64,000 nucleotides of DNA from Sambucus nigra (Eukaryota; Streptophyta; Magnoliopsida; Dipsacales; Adoxaceae): contig OX422210.1 of NCBI GenBank assembly GCA_949130495.1, forward strand, positions 28,308,681 to 28,372,680, read 5' to 3'. The notes beneath the pieces are model-generated. The model had not been told where the DNA came from. It did no database searches and saw only the letters and a list, made by a program, of their open reading frames with translations. Below, in pieces: positions 12,240 to 23,538 of the stretch; position 1 is the first letter of the stretch; every line of letters begins with the position of its first letter. The translations under genes and the position numbers were made by a program.

Positions 12240-12840
12240 GATTATTTTAATCTTGCCTCTGAAGAGGATACGTAGCATATATAGTGATGCTTCATATCGC
12301 AGTTACACGTATGCAAAATGATAAGGTAATTTATTATTCTTCTAAGAAGCACTATATGCATCTCTGATACGAAAATGGATTAGCTATCGAGATCAGATCA
12401 TTGAGGACCAGAATCGGACAACCCCCTTTACTCACATAAACTATCAAGTAAGTAAATTCAGGTAGTGTCTAAATAAGAATGAAGAAAGAGCAAGCCAACA
12501 AGCTAAAATATGAACAGTTAGTTGGATAACTAGTTGTAATTCTTGCCAGTCAATCGTGAAACAAAGGTAAGATTGACGTAAGGTCCACATATGTACATTG
12601 AATACCCTACCCACAGTTAGACTTTTATTTTCCTCAAAACTTTGAAGACTACTTAATGGAAAAACTTTTGAGATTTTTACTGATAATAAAGATCTAACCT
12701 AGCTGTTCACCTAAAGGTAATTGAATAAGAGACAGAGGAGATGACTAGAGTTGACTAAGGACTACGATTTTTCTATCAAATAGCACCCCAAAAAAGATAA
12801 AAATGTGGCTAAATCCATAATTAAAAGAGTTTAATTAATG
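12240..12840 (+). pseudogene. RNase H remnant (J2)
   Basis: YSDASHRSYTYAK at about 12275 corresponds to the first catalytic Asp region of gypsy RNase H (VYSDASH.GLG..L). At about 12715-12790 the sequence reads like ..RQRR.LELTKDYDFSIK, the conserved RRWLELLKDYD..I.YHPGK block. Frameshifted and inactive. Confidence 0.65.
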
Positions 12841-13189
12841 ATTTAAGGATAACTGCACAAAAGCATATTTTAAGGGACTAGGATAATATGGGAATATAAG
12901 TGGTTTCCATATGGATGACATTTGATAAGAAAAGACCACATATAAATTAACACAGATAGGGCAAAGCCAACATTAATTGAGAGGATAATAATTGCTCAGG
13001 GCACAGACCCCGGACTGTAGAAAATTCACAGGCTAATAAGAAATAATGAGAAGACTGCCTTTGAGGTTGATGATGATAGTGCCTTAAGACTTGAATAAAG
13101 GTTGTGTGTGAGTGAGATAAGGAGATAAAAGTCACAGTAGTGGAACGATGTAACTCAAAGTTTGCAATTCACCTCGGAATCACATATGT

Positions 13190-13379
13190 ACCAAAACTTT
13201 GAAGGGAAAATTATGATGGCCCACGATGAAGGAGGTTGCGTAATATGTTACCAAATGTGTGGTTCGTCAACAAGTTAGGGTCGAGCATCAACATCCCACG
13301 GGGTTGTTACAACCATTGCTTATCCCATAATGGAAGTGGGAAAACATATCTAGGGACTTCATAGTAGATCTACCATGGA
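13190..13379 (+). pseudogene. Integrase zinc finger and start of core (J2)
   Basis: The plus strand reads MKEVAYYVTKCVVRQQVRVE, then HPTGLLQPLLIP and WKWENISRDFIVDLPW, the HHCC tail and first Asp region of plant gypsy integrases. The sequence is broken at about 13379 by insert P and the core resumes near 14489. Confidence 0.65.
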
Positions 13380-14488
13380 GTTAGAAAGATATGTATTTGA
13401 CGTAAATTACACCGCCAATAGCGATATTGAAAACTACTCAATTAGAGAGAGATCCTAAATTGGAAAGAAGCCAAGAATGATTTCATGAATGAGAGTACAT
13501 GGTTACTTATAGGGAAGAAGTGAAAATTCTATAAGGAGTCTCCTAAGATCCTACTAGTTGAAAGAGTCTTGACCCATGTGATGTCACATGGGTCTTTAAC
13601 TACCTTCAATTACATCACATGCTAAAACATAACCTTCTATAAGCTTCCCTCTCAACCTTTGCTACAATTATACGCCTAATGGAAGAATAGAATAGGCTAT
13701 AAGCAAAAATGTTGAAAATTGCCAACAAAATGTAAAAAAATGACTTAAAATGCCAAGAAAATAACATGATTTCCATCATTATCTCCTTCTTGAAATAAGT
13801 TCATCCTCAAACTCAAAGTGGAATACCACTGGAGTCGGGATCAGTAGAGACAAGTGTATCAATTTCTAGGCATTTTAAATAATTTCTTTACATTTTTTTA
13901 ATCATTTTTAGCATTCTTTTTTAATAGCCTCTTCCATTTTTACATTACTTGTATAAGAGTAGCCAGGGTTGAGAGGGAAAATTTTAGAAGGCTATGTTTT
14001 AGCATGCGATGTAGTTGAAGGTAGTTAAAGACCCATGTGACATCACATAGGCCAAGACTCTTTCAACCAATAAGAGCTTAGGAGACACATTATAGAATCT
14101 TCACTTCTCCCCTATAATACCAATGTACTCTCATTAATGAAACCATTCTTGGGTAATTTCAAATTGAGGATTTCATTATGTAAGTGAGTAGTTTTCTATA
14201 TTTGCATTGACGGTGTGATTTACGTCATTTGTTAACAGAACAAGGTCATGGGTTTGAGCCCCAAGAGTGGCAACTTATTTAGGAGGGGAGAATAATGCGG
14301 GAGCATATTTTAGCCTAAATAGATCTAGTCACGCTGGGCTTGATTTCCATGGAGCTTACTCACCTCATGTGTATATGGGAATAAAGTAGCACCTTTACTA
14401 ACTGAATTCTTGAATGGTTATATTGCCAAGGGAAACCCAAAAGTAGATGACTTACTCTAATCTCTACCACAATGCTTACAATGGTAAG
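13380..14488. mobile_element. Insert P: palindromic LTR-containing insertion in integrase
   Basis: Two copies of one LTR-like sequence lie head to head: a minus-oriented arm at about 13390-13800 and a plus-oriented arm at about 13860-14245, with the axis near 13830. Both contain a CCTATAA/TATA-like box region and the phrase 'acatcacatgctaaaacat' or its complement. The right arm is followed by a degenerate initiator-Met PBS (TGTTAACAGAAC) and a leader to about 14440. The insert separates the integrase zinc finger from the core. No TSD was found, so the exact edges are approximate. Confidence 0.55.
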
Positions 14489-14611
14489 CGCTTACCCATC
14501 TGTTTGGAAAATGGTTTATCGATTAATAAAGCACATTTTCTTTCCGCAAAAATCGCGGCTAACACCAATTCCTTTGTCAAAATGTTCATATGGAGATTAT
14601 CAGACTCCATG
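14489..14611 (+). pseudogene. Integrase core fragment (J2), continued at 28208-28257
   Basis: Reads VWKMVYRLIK.HIFF..., the decayed form of the gypsy IWVIVDRLTKSAHF block, then ...FVKMFI and a IIRLHG-like stretch in another frame. At 14611 the sequence stops at the target site of element B. After B, at 28208, it continues with the 'attgaccgtgattccaggtt' stretch that J1 has at the same place. Confidence 0.65.
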
Positions 14612-14818
14612 TGTAAGGACACAAATTTCCAATTGATTCCTTTTTAGTTTTTGTTCAATTCTGGACAAAAACGTTTGTCATAGGATAGTTTTAAATTGTA
14701 TCCATTCAAGTCTATGACGTGTTTGTTGAAGACGTAGCGCCCAAGAAATTAAAGCTTCATCAAATGTCGTGTGTATTGTGCCTCGTTTCTACGTCATCAA
14801 CATGGTTCCATTGCCCCT

Positions 14819-15888
14819 TGAGAAAGCGTGCGACTGTGTGATAATTGATTAAATTCGCAACTTTTTACGTTGGTACACTTATTTAATTAGTGTCAATTTT
14901 TAAACCAAAATAAATCAGCCCCAAATCATTCGACTGCGTGTGTCAAACCATAAAATAAATAAAGCATGCGACATAAGCTTAAGGAAAAATCCCCGCAGGG
15001 CAAAGCCTTTTATTTCTAGAACTTTGAAAGGTTTACAAGACCATTGACTTACGTACCAACTTGCATTACCCACAAGAGTAATGCACGGTGTCTTCGTCAA
15101 ACCTTCAAAGCAACGGCTAGAAATCTGCAGTGGTTCACGCGCAGCTATACCACAAGGACCGCAATCCTAAACATGCAGTCTGAAATCTTCACAAGGACTC
15201 CCTCCATAATAGCACGCAGTTGTCGGTTGTAGAGCTCTCCCCACAAAGAATAAACAAGGGCAAAAGTTATGTTCTTGAACACCAAAACAATTCACTAAAG
15301 AATATGGGAGTTTTATGAATTGAAAACAAAAAGGAATTAAAACCCTAAACGAAGAAGCCAAAAAGGATTCTGCTTTCGCAGTATTTCTGTTCGTCAAAAT
15401 GCTGTGACTTCTTAATGAAAACATTACCATTTAATGAGTATTTATATAAAAATGTGCCGCCTCAAAATCCGAGCTTGTTTGAACGAGATGCATATGTCGC
15501 TCGAACGAAGGATGCATATCGTTCAAACAACATCACGCGACTTCAAATCTCATTCGAACGAGATGCTGATCGCGCGCGAACGACCTGGGCGTCAAAATCG
15601 AGGTCTGCTTCAAAACTTAGAAAAAATACTCATTCTCAATATTTGACGAAAAAGTCCGCTCCAACACTTAGAAAATATTTTGTAAAAATCTCCCAAGAGC
15701 TCTAAGTGAAAAGTAAAGGTATTTAAAACATAACCTTACCAAAGTAAACTTCGCGGAGCCTTGAATGATGAAGAACTTGAGTAATTCGAATCCGTCTTTG
15801 ATGTAGATGTCTCTTGAATGCTTTTCGACGGTGTAGTAGTATATGACATAATAAATTGATAACGGACCTATGAAAATATGTCCTTATA
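14819..15888 (-). repeat. A 3' LTR
   Basis: A direct repeat of 18544-19621, near-identical with scattered changes and an indel in a short GT run. Its PPT (GGGGGAGATT on the minus strand) is at 15889-15899. The terminal TGTAAGG is mutated to TATAAGG. A cluster of CGTTCGAACGA-type palindromes lies at about 15478-15590. Confidence 0.85.
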
Positions 15889-17462
15889 AATCTCCCCCTA
15901 TGTCTATGCCGGTACATACATAAAAAATCTGAATTATCAAAAACCAAAATGCCTATACAAATCTACCCTCCCATGAATAAATTTGCAAGACTTCAAAACT
16001 ATTCTTCGATCATCTTCGTCAAATCTCAAAGCTTTTCTCATCAGGGTGTGCAACATTATGATCTTCAATCTTTGTACCTACACACATGAGATAAAAAAAA
16101 AAACCTTCGTGACGCATCGAGTTTGAAATGATATATAAATAAAGCATTAATAAATCAAATCTCCCCCATAATACAAAAACACCACCATAACATGATAATT
16201 CTTTCTCCCCCTTTTTATGATGTCCCAAAATAGACAAATAAGAAGAAAAAATCAAAACATGGAGTGTCACGATGAAAATTCATAGAAAACAAAGATCAGG
16301 CTACGCGCATGCAAAGGTGTGTCCCCAAAAATTTCATAAACTATTTTTGATTTTTCAAATTTTTCATACAAAAATAAGATACCACTATGAAAAATATGAT
16401 ACAAAAAATCACACCATGGATTTAGACTCAAACAACCAAGTCATGGAAATGGAATGAATGGGTGTGAACATATTCGATATGTAAATCAAATCAATCAATC
16501 ATATGTGCACGATGAATATATGTACCCCTAAAGAATGAACATCAAAAGAATCCTTAGGTGTAAAAATTTGTTGAATTGAGATGACATCGTCTTATGCAAA
16601 TCAACAAATCAAAGTCAAATGATTTCCACACCAATAACGTCCAAAACTATTTTAGCGCATTTTCAAGAATTTCAAGGACGTGCAAACCCGTTTTAATTCT
16701 CCAACCAAACTCCCTCATAAATATTTTCTTTTAGAGATGATCTAAATTCTCAAACTTTGGAGAATTGGTGCAAAAACCTAAATGGCCCATAATTGGCATG
16801 AATTTCTTTTTATTGCCTTTAAATTTTTTCGGGCTCTTTTAGACCTCTTTGGACCTCGGATAATAAAATTCCTCCATTTTTAGGTCCAATTTAACGGTGG
16901 CTTAGTATTCGGAAAGTCAAAATGAACCTTTCGCAGCCCTTCCCCGTTTTCAAACAAAACACACAAACTCACAAAACGGTTTTTATATGCACAATTTCCT
17001 TATCAAAATTTATCGCGCTTGGTTCGTTTTAAAGGACATGATTGAAGTGAAAACATCCAACTAACATGTGATAAGACAAGCACAATAATCAAACAAATCC
17101 ATGTATGTGTGCAATAAAGGAAACCATGAGTTAAACATGTAGGAAGTAACACTAAATTACATCTCAATGATTCCAAACAATGTAAAGCACATGGATGAAT
17201 TGATCTATTGTCTCAAAACACTATCAAATAGTCACATGAAAAAAAATGGTATGATGTTGTGACTCGGTCATCCTAAGTCTCCATCCATAAACGGTGCAAA
17301 CAAAATACAAAAATCTTTTTGGATTTTTCTAAAAATTTTATCAAAATAAAATCTTTTTGTATTTTTCAAAAAACAAAAATCTATACAAAAAGTACATGTC
17401 ATTACAATAGCAAATATATATCATGAAACCACAACTAGTGTATGACAAACATGCGAACACAA

Positions 17463-18337
17463 TCATCTATATGATATGGAAAGAGAAGAATCATGTGCAA
17501 GCAAATGAGAATCAATTATTCTAAAATCTAGTGTATCCAAAAGTGATTTCCTAACCCAAACGGATGTAACACGTCGACATGGGGTTTTGGGAACCAACAA
17601 AACCCTAGACTTCGAATTCCTAGGATCTCTTCCAAGATCAAAACAAAATCTCCTAATGTGACCTTTCCTACCACAATATGAACATGTGTAAACGGGTGGA
17701 ACGACACCTAAAGTGTGATCTTTTCTAACATCCTTTGGAACGGTTAACCCTCTAAAACAAATAATGGTTTTGGCTTTAGCACTAGAAGCATGAGAACAAG
17801 ATGAGCCATTACCATCACTATCAAACCTACTTGAGTCAGTCAAATCATTTTTTAACTTCAAAATTTTTGACTCAATCAAAGAATTAGACTCTTCCAAAGA
17901 CAGGAATTTCTTTTTTAAAAATTCAATTAAACTTAACAGTTTATCACGCTCCCCCTCAATTAAAACAAACTTATCCCTAAGAGTCTTTTCACGTGCCGAA
18001 AATCATCGATTAATTTTTTATCCTCAACGGCATAAACGGGAACCCTAGAATGTTTTAAGTCCTTCAATTCATTCTCTAAAACTAGGACTTTCTCATCACT
18101 CTTCTTTTTGGCAATTTTCAAAGAATCAAAATCAATACACAAATTACCAAAGTGCTCACGACAAATATCACTTTGAGTTTGAAACGCTTGCAAATATTTA
18201 TTCTTACTTTTAAAGAGAGAATTTTCTTTTTCCAAAACTTTAATTCTTTTGCAAAGTTTCAAATTCAAACTTTTTAATTTTTCAACACGGTCGTGAACTT
18301 TTTCAAAAATAGGCTCCTCATTAAACGGGCGTACCAT
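17463..18337 (-). pseudogene. Gag-like protein of element A (one frameshift)
   Basis: The first frame (18337-17960) is a Lys/Glu-rich coiled coil (EKVHDRVEKLKSLNLKLCKR and heptad-like Leu spacing). The second frame (17897-17463) continues it and holds a CCHC knuckle, CSYCGRKGHIRRFCFD, then SVWVRKSLLD. One shift near 17990 separates the two; the frame of the second can be followed upstream to KTLRDKFVLIEGERDKLL. The CCHC plus WVRK arrangement matches the C-terminal half of Sirevirus Gag as in 61011-61931. The N-terminal gag core and all pol are missing. Confidence 0.7.
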
Positions 18338-18418
18338 TGAAAAAATTGCGATTTTTCACAAAACTGATTTAAAAAAAAAAATCAATATCACATGATTTTG
18401 TGGAAAATAGGAATACGC

Positions 18419-18546
18419 GATAAATTAGCATAACCTGCTCTGATACCAATTTGATGACGTGAAAAGTCAAATTGTATCAAAAATAAATCCTTGAAAAAAT
18501 AGGATCACGCGATAAATTAGCGTAACCCGCTCTGATACCAATTTGA
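18419..18546 (-). repeat. Tandem duplication of the PBS region in element A
   Basis: The 36-bp block 18419-18454 is repeated at 18511-18546 with two changes, 92 bp apart. Each copy includes the PBS complement (18437-18448 and 18529-18540, minus strand TGGTATCAGAGC) and the first bases that adjoin the LTR. Only the right copy touches the LTR. Confidence 0.8.
18529..18540 (-). other. Primer-binding site of element A (initiator Met tRNA)
   Basis: The minus strand reads TGGTATCAGAGC, a perfect match to the usual plant tRNA-iMet PBS, three bases inside the 5' LTR end at 18544. Confidence 0.85.
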
Positions 18547-19621
18547 GAAAGCGTGCGACTGTGTGATAATTGATTAAATTCGCAACTTTTTACGTTGGCA
18601 CACTTATTTAATTAGTGTCAATTTTTAAACCAAAATAAATCAGCCCCAAATCATTCGACTGCGTGTGTGCGTGTGTCAAACCATAAAATAAATAAAGCAT
18701 AAGACACAAGCTTAAGGAAAAATCCCCGCAGGGCAAAGCCTTTTATTTCTAGAACTTTGAAAGGTTTACAAGACCATTGACTTACGTACCAACTTGCATC
18801 GCCCACAAGAGTAACGCACGGTGTCTTCGTCAAACCTTCAAGGCAACGGCTAGAAATCTGCAGTGGTTCACGCGCAGCTATACGATAAGGACCGCAATCC
18901 TAGACACGCAGTCTGAAATCTTCACAAGGACTCCCTCCATAATAGCAAGTAGCTGTCGGTTGTAGAGCTCTCCCCACAAAGAATAAACAAGGGAAAAAGT
19001 TGTGTTCTTGAACACCAAAACAATTCACTAAAGCATATGGGAGTTTTGTGAATTGAAAACAAAAAGGGATTAAAACCCTAAAGGAAGAAGCCAAAAAGGA
19101 TTCTGCTTTTGCAGTATTTATGTTCGTCAAAACGCTGTGACTTCTTAATGAAAACATTACCATTTAATGAGTATTTATATAAAAACGCATCGCCTCGAAA
19201 TTCGAGCTCGTTCGAACGAGAATCATATGTCGCTCGAACGAAGGACGCATATCGTTCAAACGACATCGCGCGACTTCAAATCTAGTTCGAACGAGATGCT
19301 GATCTCGCGCGAATGACCTGGGCGTCAATATCGAGGTCCGCTTCAAAACTTAGAAAAAATACTCATTCTCAATATTTGACGAAAAAGTCCGCTCCAACAC
19401 TTAGAAAATATTTTCTAAAAATCTCCCAAGAGCTCTAAGTGAAAAGTAAAGGTATTTAAAACATAAACTTACCAAAGTAAACTTCGCGGAGCCTTGAATG
19501 ATGAAGAACTTGAGTAATTCGAATCCGTCTTTGATGTAGATGTCTCTTGAATACTTTTCGACGGTGTAGTAGTATATGACATAATAAATTGATAACGGAC
19601 CTATGAAAATATGTCCTTACA
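18544..19621 (-). repeat. A 5' LTR
   Basis: Begins TGTAAGGACATA at 19621 (minus strand) and ends TTTCTCA at 18544. A GTTCGAACGA-type palindrome cluster lies at 19201-19315. Direct repeat of 14819-15888. Confidence 0.85.
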
Positions 19622-20619
19622 AATCTCTCACTAACTTTTTGACAGATTTAACTAGTGCGGGAACAACATTTTTGTTAATACTTTTTCATAACTTTTTCTT
19701 CACTATGAGTGTTTTGAGAATTAATTCTTCCAAAGAAAAAGTCCCCTTGAATTTTTGTTAAAATGTTTTAATCCTTAGAACAAAATCAAGGTTTTCACAC
19801 CCATAATTTGTTTATTCCAAGTTTCAATATATAAACATCTTGCTTGGAGTGTTTGGCACCGGGTTTTCTCTACCGCATTGAAGAGATTGTTTGGGTTTAC
19901 TTCTAAATCCCTCAAAGAAGAAGAGTTTGTTTTGCTGCGGCATTCTCACATGGTGAAAGGTACCATGTGTGGTTGACGGTGTACCTAATGTCTCATTAGT
20001 GAAGTCCAAGATTCCGGTGGAGCTCCGGGGTTGTCGACTAGGCAGAGGTGTTTATAAAAATACGCATCAAGGCTTGAAAGGGGTCGAGTCGAGGAAGTAA
20101 GTCATCTGTCTTGTAATTGTAAAACCATACTTAGTGGACTTAAGGCTAGGGACGTCCGAGATTTTTTCTCGTTGTGATTTTTTCCTCATACATCGCGACG
20201 TAATGGTTATTTGTTTATTTTATCTTTTGCAACATCACCTAGAACGCATGCTTAGGTAAAAAGATAAAATTGGCTTAAATCACTACTCTTACTTAATTGG
20301 TGCTAATTTAAATTTGGGTAATGTTTATGTTAATTTAATTCAAGTCATCACTTAATTTGATAAAATTGGTTTGGCCTAATTTGGTAATATTGAAAATATG
20401 TTTTAGACAAATTTCTAGGACTTGAGTTGAGTAAATTGGTTTAAGTGAAATATGTTTTTGTGAATTAATTTAATTTCACTTTGAACTTGATTAATTTTAA
20501 TTTGAAAAGAAATTAAAATTTGTAATTGTTTAATTGAACCATCTCCACTTCCGCATCTTTATAAAGAAATTACTTTTTGATTATAAGATCTAAAATTGGG
20601 GGCCTCGTGTTCCAACAAG

Positions 20620-20631
20620 TGGTATCAGTGC
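20620..20631 (+). other. Primer-binding site of element B
   Basis: TGGTATCAGTGC, two bases after the LTR end CCAACA. It matches the initiator-Met PBS at 11 of 12 positions. Confidence 0.8.
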
Positions 20632-20740
20632 CGAAGCGCTAATTTATCGCGTCAAAGATCCATTTTTCGGGTTTTATAATTTTTGTGCTCCTTGTACTTT
20701 TAAGTGGTTCATTTGACTCGCTCTCATTTTTAATCTCTCG

Positions 20741-21549
20741 ATGGGACGTCTTAATGATAATTTTTCCTTATCTAAAGATAATGAACTTGATACTATTCAA
20801 GAGGAATTTAATGGGCTTCATAAGTGTAATGAAAAACTAAGAGAATTAAATGTGAGATTGGCAAAAAGAATTAAATTTCTTGAAAATGAAAATTCTTGTT
20901 TTAAATCTAGAATTGAACTTTTGCAAACCTTGCTATCTCAAAAAGTTATTTTTCGTGAAAAGCTCATGGACATAAATTACAATTTTAATATGTTATAAAT
21001 GTCCAAGAAAGAGAGTAATAGTCGAGAAAAGACTCTTAGGGAAAAGTTTGCTCACATTAAGGGGAGCGTGACAACCTTCTAGGTGTGATTGAAAATTTAA
21101 AGAAGGAGTCCTGTAAATTTGAGGAGTCTAATTTATTACTTGAGTTCGAAATTTTAAGAATAAAAAATGATTTACTTGACTCGAGTAGTAGTTGTAATGG
21201 TTCTAGCTCAGCTTGTTCAAATACTTCCGTTGTTAAAGCTAAGACCATTGTTTGTTTTAAAGGGTTAACTTTATCCAAGGTCTTTAGAAAAGGTCACACC
21301 TTAGCTAACATTCCTCTTGTTTACACATGCTTGTATTGTGGTAGGAAAGGTTACCTTAGGTCATTTTGTTTTTATCTTAAAAGAATCCCTAGGAAGTCTA
21401 TATCTAGCATTTCATTAGTTCCCAAATCCCATCATTTAAAATACACATCTATATGGGTTCGGAAATCATTTTTAGATGCGCTAGATATTAAATTTGTTGA
21501 TTCTCATTTGCTTTCACATGAAACCTCCCTTGCTAAATTTAAAGGTTGA
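20741..21549 (+). pseudogene. Gag-like protein of element B
   Basis: The frame 20741-20998 is a coiled coil (HKCNEKLRELNVRLAKRIKF) that ends at a TAA; the same frame reopens as ...REKTLREKFAHIKG until about 21070, where a shift leads to the frame 21085-21549. That frame holds an altered knuckle CLYCGRKGYLRSFCFY (the His is Tyr) followed by SIWVRKSFLDAL. Layout and residues match the gag of element A. One stop, one frameshift and a damaged knuckle make it non-functional. Confidence 0.7.
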
Positions 21550-23538
21550 ATCTGTTAGTTTTGTTTGCATACTCTAGCTTCTTGTGCTTCATATTTTATA
21601 TCATTTCTAGGTGTATGCATGTTTAGTCACTTTCTAGTCATTGCTTTATTTCATATCTCATGCTAGAAATCATGACTTGTTTATCTTTTGTATTTTATTC
21701 TTTCATTTTAATTTGAATTAAATGAAAAATACAAAAAGATTTTTGTTTATCATTTTTGTTTTACCCTTTTAGTAATTCATGCTTAATGAAAAATACAAAT
21801 GATTTTTGTGTGTCTTTTGAGTAAATATTTCATTTTTTGGTTAAAAATTTGAAAAACTCAAAAAGATTTTATATTGTGTGTATTTTGATTTTACACACAT
21901 TTTGTGGCATATGTTTATGTTTGAATCCTCATTTCGCTTCCATGTGACTAGAACTTTTGGTTAGAATTTTAATCCTTAAAATGTTCTTTACCATGCGTAC
22001 ATGGAGTAGCTTAAGTTTGACTTGCTTAATGGATTCACTTTTATATGCCTTTACACACATGCACGAGCTTTTTGAACCTTAACGTCACATGTTATATTTG
22101 AGCTTTGTGAGGTGTTCTCCTACCAATCTTGTCATCTACATATTTGTGACCTAGGAGGACTAGTGCATGTCAAAATCTGTTGCACGTGAGATTTGTGAGA
22201 TATAAAAAATAATATGTATTAATGTGCACGGGGAAGGGCTCTGAAAGGATTTATTATCCTTTGCGAATAGTAAGCCACCGTTTGGAATGGACCTAAAATA
22301 AATAAGTGGTCCAATGGCCTAAAAGAAAAATAATGGCGTTAAAAGAAAATATTTGCCAAGGCCTATTTTGTTTAGTTGATTTATTCATTCAAAAGAATAA
22401 TATATATGCTTATTGAGGGAGTTTGGATGATATATCAATGGTTTGCGAAATGTCCATTTATCCTAGTTGCGCTTACAATGTCATGACTTTATTGGTTTGT
22501 AGAATCATCAACATGCTAGGCTTATATGCATTGTGTTTATTTGTTCATTAGTTCACTTTATCCTGTCACATAAAGGCTAAATTCTAGTTGATAAAGTTTT
22601 GCAATCAAATGCGAACTACGTGAACACGTTTAAGTGATAGGGTTTTAATTCATTAGTATCTTGTTCAAACCCCTTCACTTCCGTTTTCATTTGACACATT
22701 TATGCTATAAGCGTGTGAAAAACTTGTGTTATTTAGTTTTGTGTCATTTTGGTGTTTATACCTATATGTGTGTACTTATGCTTAGTTTGAATCTATTGTG
22801 TATACATATATATGATATTTTTTTTCTTTGCCATGTTTAGCTAGTTCATTTATGCTTTTAATTTATTTTTGGTATCTATCTTGTTGCAAATTTTTTTTCA
22901 ATATCACATGCTTAGATTACTACAATCAATTGATATCTTTTGTTACCGCATCATAGTTGATATTCATATCTTTATGTGGATTAGTTGAATTTTTTGTTGC
23001 CCATGTGCTTTAATGTTCTCATCACTTTATGCACAATTGCATGTTTAGCTTGTTATCCCATTCTATTTATCCCTTGTTTAGTATAAGGGATGTATATGTT
23101 TTAATTAGGGGAGATAAGTGAATTTTTGATTCTTTAGCCTTTGTCTATTCCGGAACAAAAAGGGGGATAACGATAGGGGGAGAAATGGTTTCTAAATCCT
23201 ATTATAATCGCATCTTACTTTGGGAGATTTAACTTAGGGAGAGTCGCTATCTTCTTAGGTTGATCATAGTTGATAAAGGGGAGAATTAATTTAGGGGGAG
23301 TAATTACTTAATTGCATTTAATATTTTGATATTCCCTATGCATTTGATAGTTTGTTTAAGTGTGCAGGAATTCTTCTAAATGGCAACTTCCATCATCGGC
23401 AAAGATATTGATCCTTGGGTTGTTTGAGTCAATCTTTGTATTTTTTGGGGGGTGGGACATTTTTATAAGTCTAGTAGAGCTTGATGGCCCTTTTGGATTT
23501 TTGTTGGTTTTTATCCCGGAATAGCCAAAGGGGAGATT
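21550..23538 (+). other. Non-coding 3' part of B with repeated polypurine tracts
   Basis: No coding frame. Polypurine runs of the form GGGGAGA or GGGGGAG recur at about 23106, 23159-23188, 23222, 23272-23306, and finally at 23528-23538 directly before the LTR. Element A shows the same on the minus strand (about 15891, 16161, 16204). Repeated PPTs before the 3' LTR are a known trait of Sireviruses. A block at 22220-22330 also occurs reverse-complemented in A (about 16870-16930). Confidence 0.65.

Larger units (their letters stand above)
9000..14611 (+). mobile_element. Decayed Ty3/gypsy chromovirus copy J2
   Basis: The plus strand gives partial 5' LTR (9000-9773), PBS-like site, gag, protease, RT, RNase H, integrase zinc finger, insert P, and the integrase core, which is interrupted at 14611 by element B and resumes at 28208. 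It is the inverted counterpart of J1, with base-level similarity over 9000-12000 against 5180-2263 and over 13860-14611 against 2262-1500. Every domain carries stops and frameshifts. Confidence 0.75.
14819..19621 (-). mobile_element. Element A: gag-only Sirevirus-like LTR retrotransposon
   Basis: Two direct LTRs (14819-15888 and 18544-19621) enclose 2.65 kb. The PBS complement and gag frames show it lies on the minus strand, so the 5' LTR is the right one. LTRs begin TGTAAGGACATA (minus) and end in TTTCTCA. The internal region carries gag only. It is the same general family as B, C and D, and sits inside the 5' LTR of B. No 5-bp TSD is visible (left CCCCT, right AATCT), and the B LTR has lost 335 bp here. 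Confidence 0.85.
14612..20617 (+). repeat. B 5' LTR, interrupted by element A
   Basis: LTR sequence is 14612-14818 plus 19622-20617. Compared with the 3' LTR, about 335 bp (23748-24082 equivalent) are missing at the junction with A. That lost segment contains the palindromic GTTCGAACGA cluster. Confidence 0.8.

Noticed and set aside
14255..14285. tRNA-like B-box word (GGTTTGAGCCCC) that could mark a SINE
   Set aside because: It is better explained as leader sequence after a degenerate initiator-Met PBS; no A box at the right distance and no poly-A tail.
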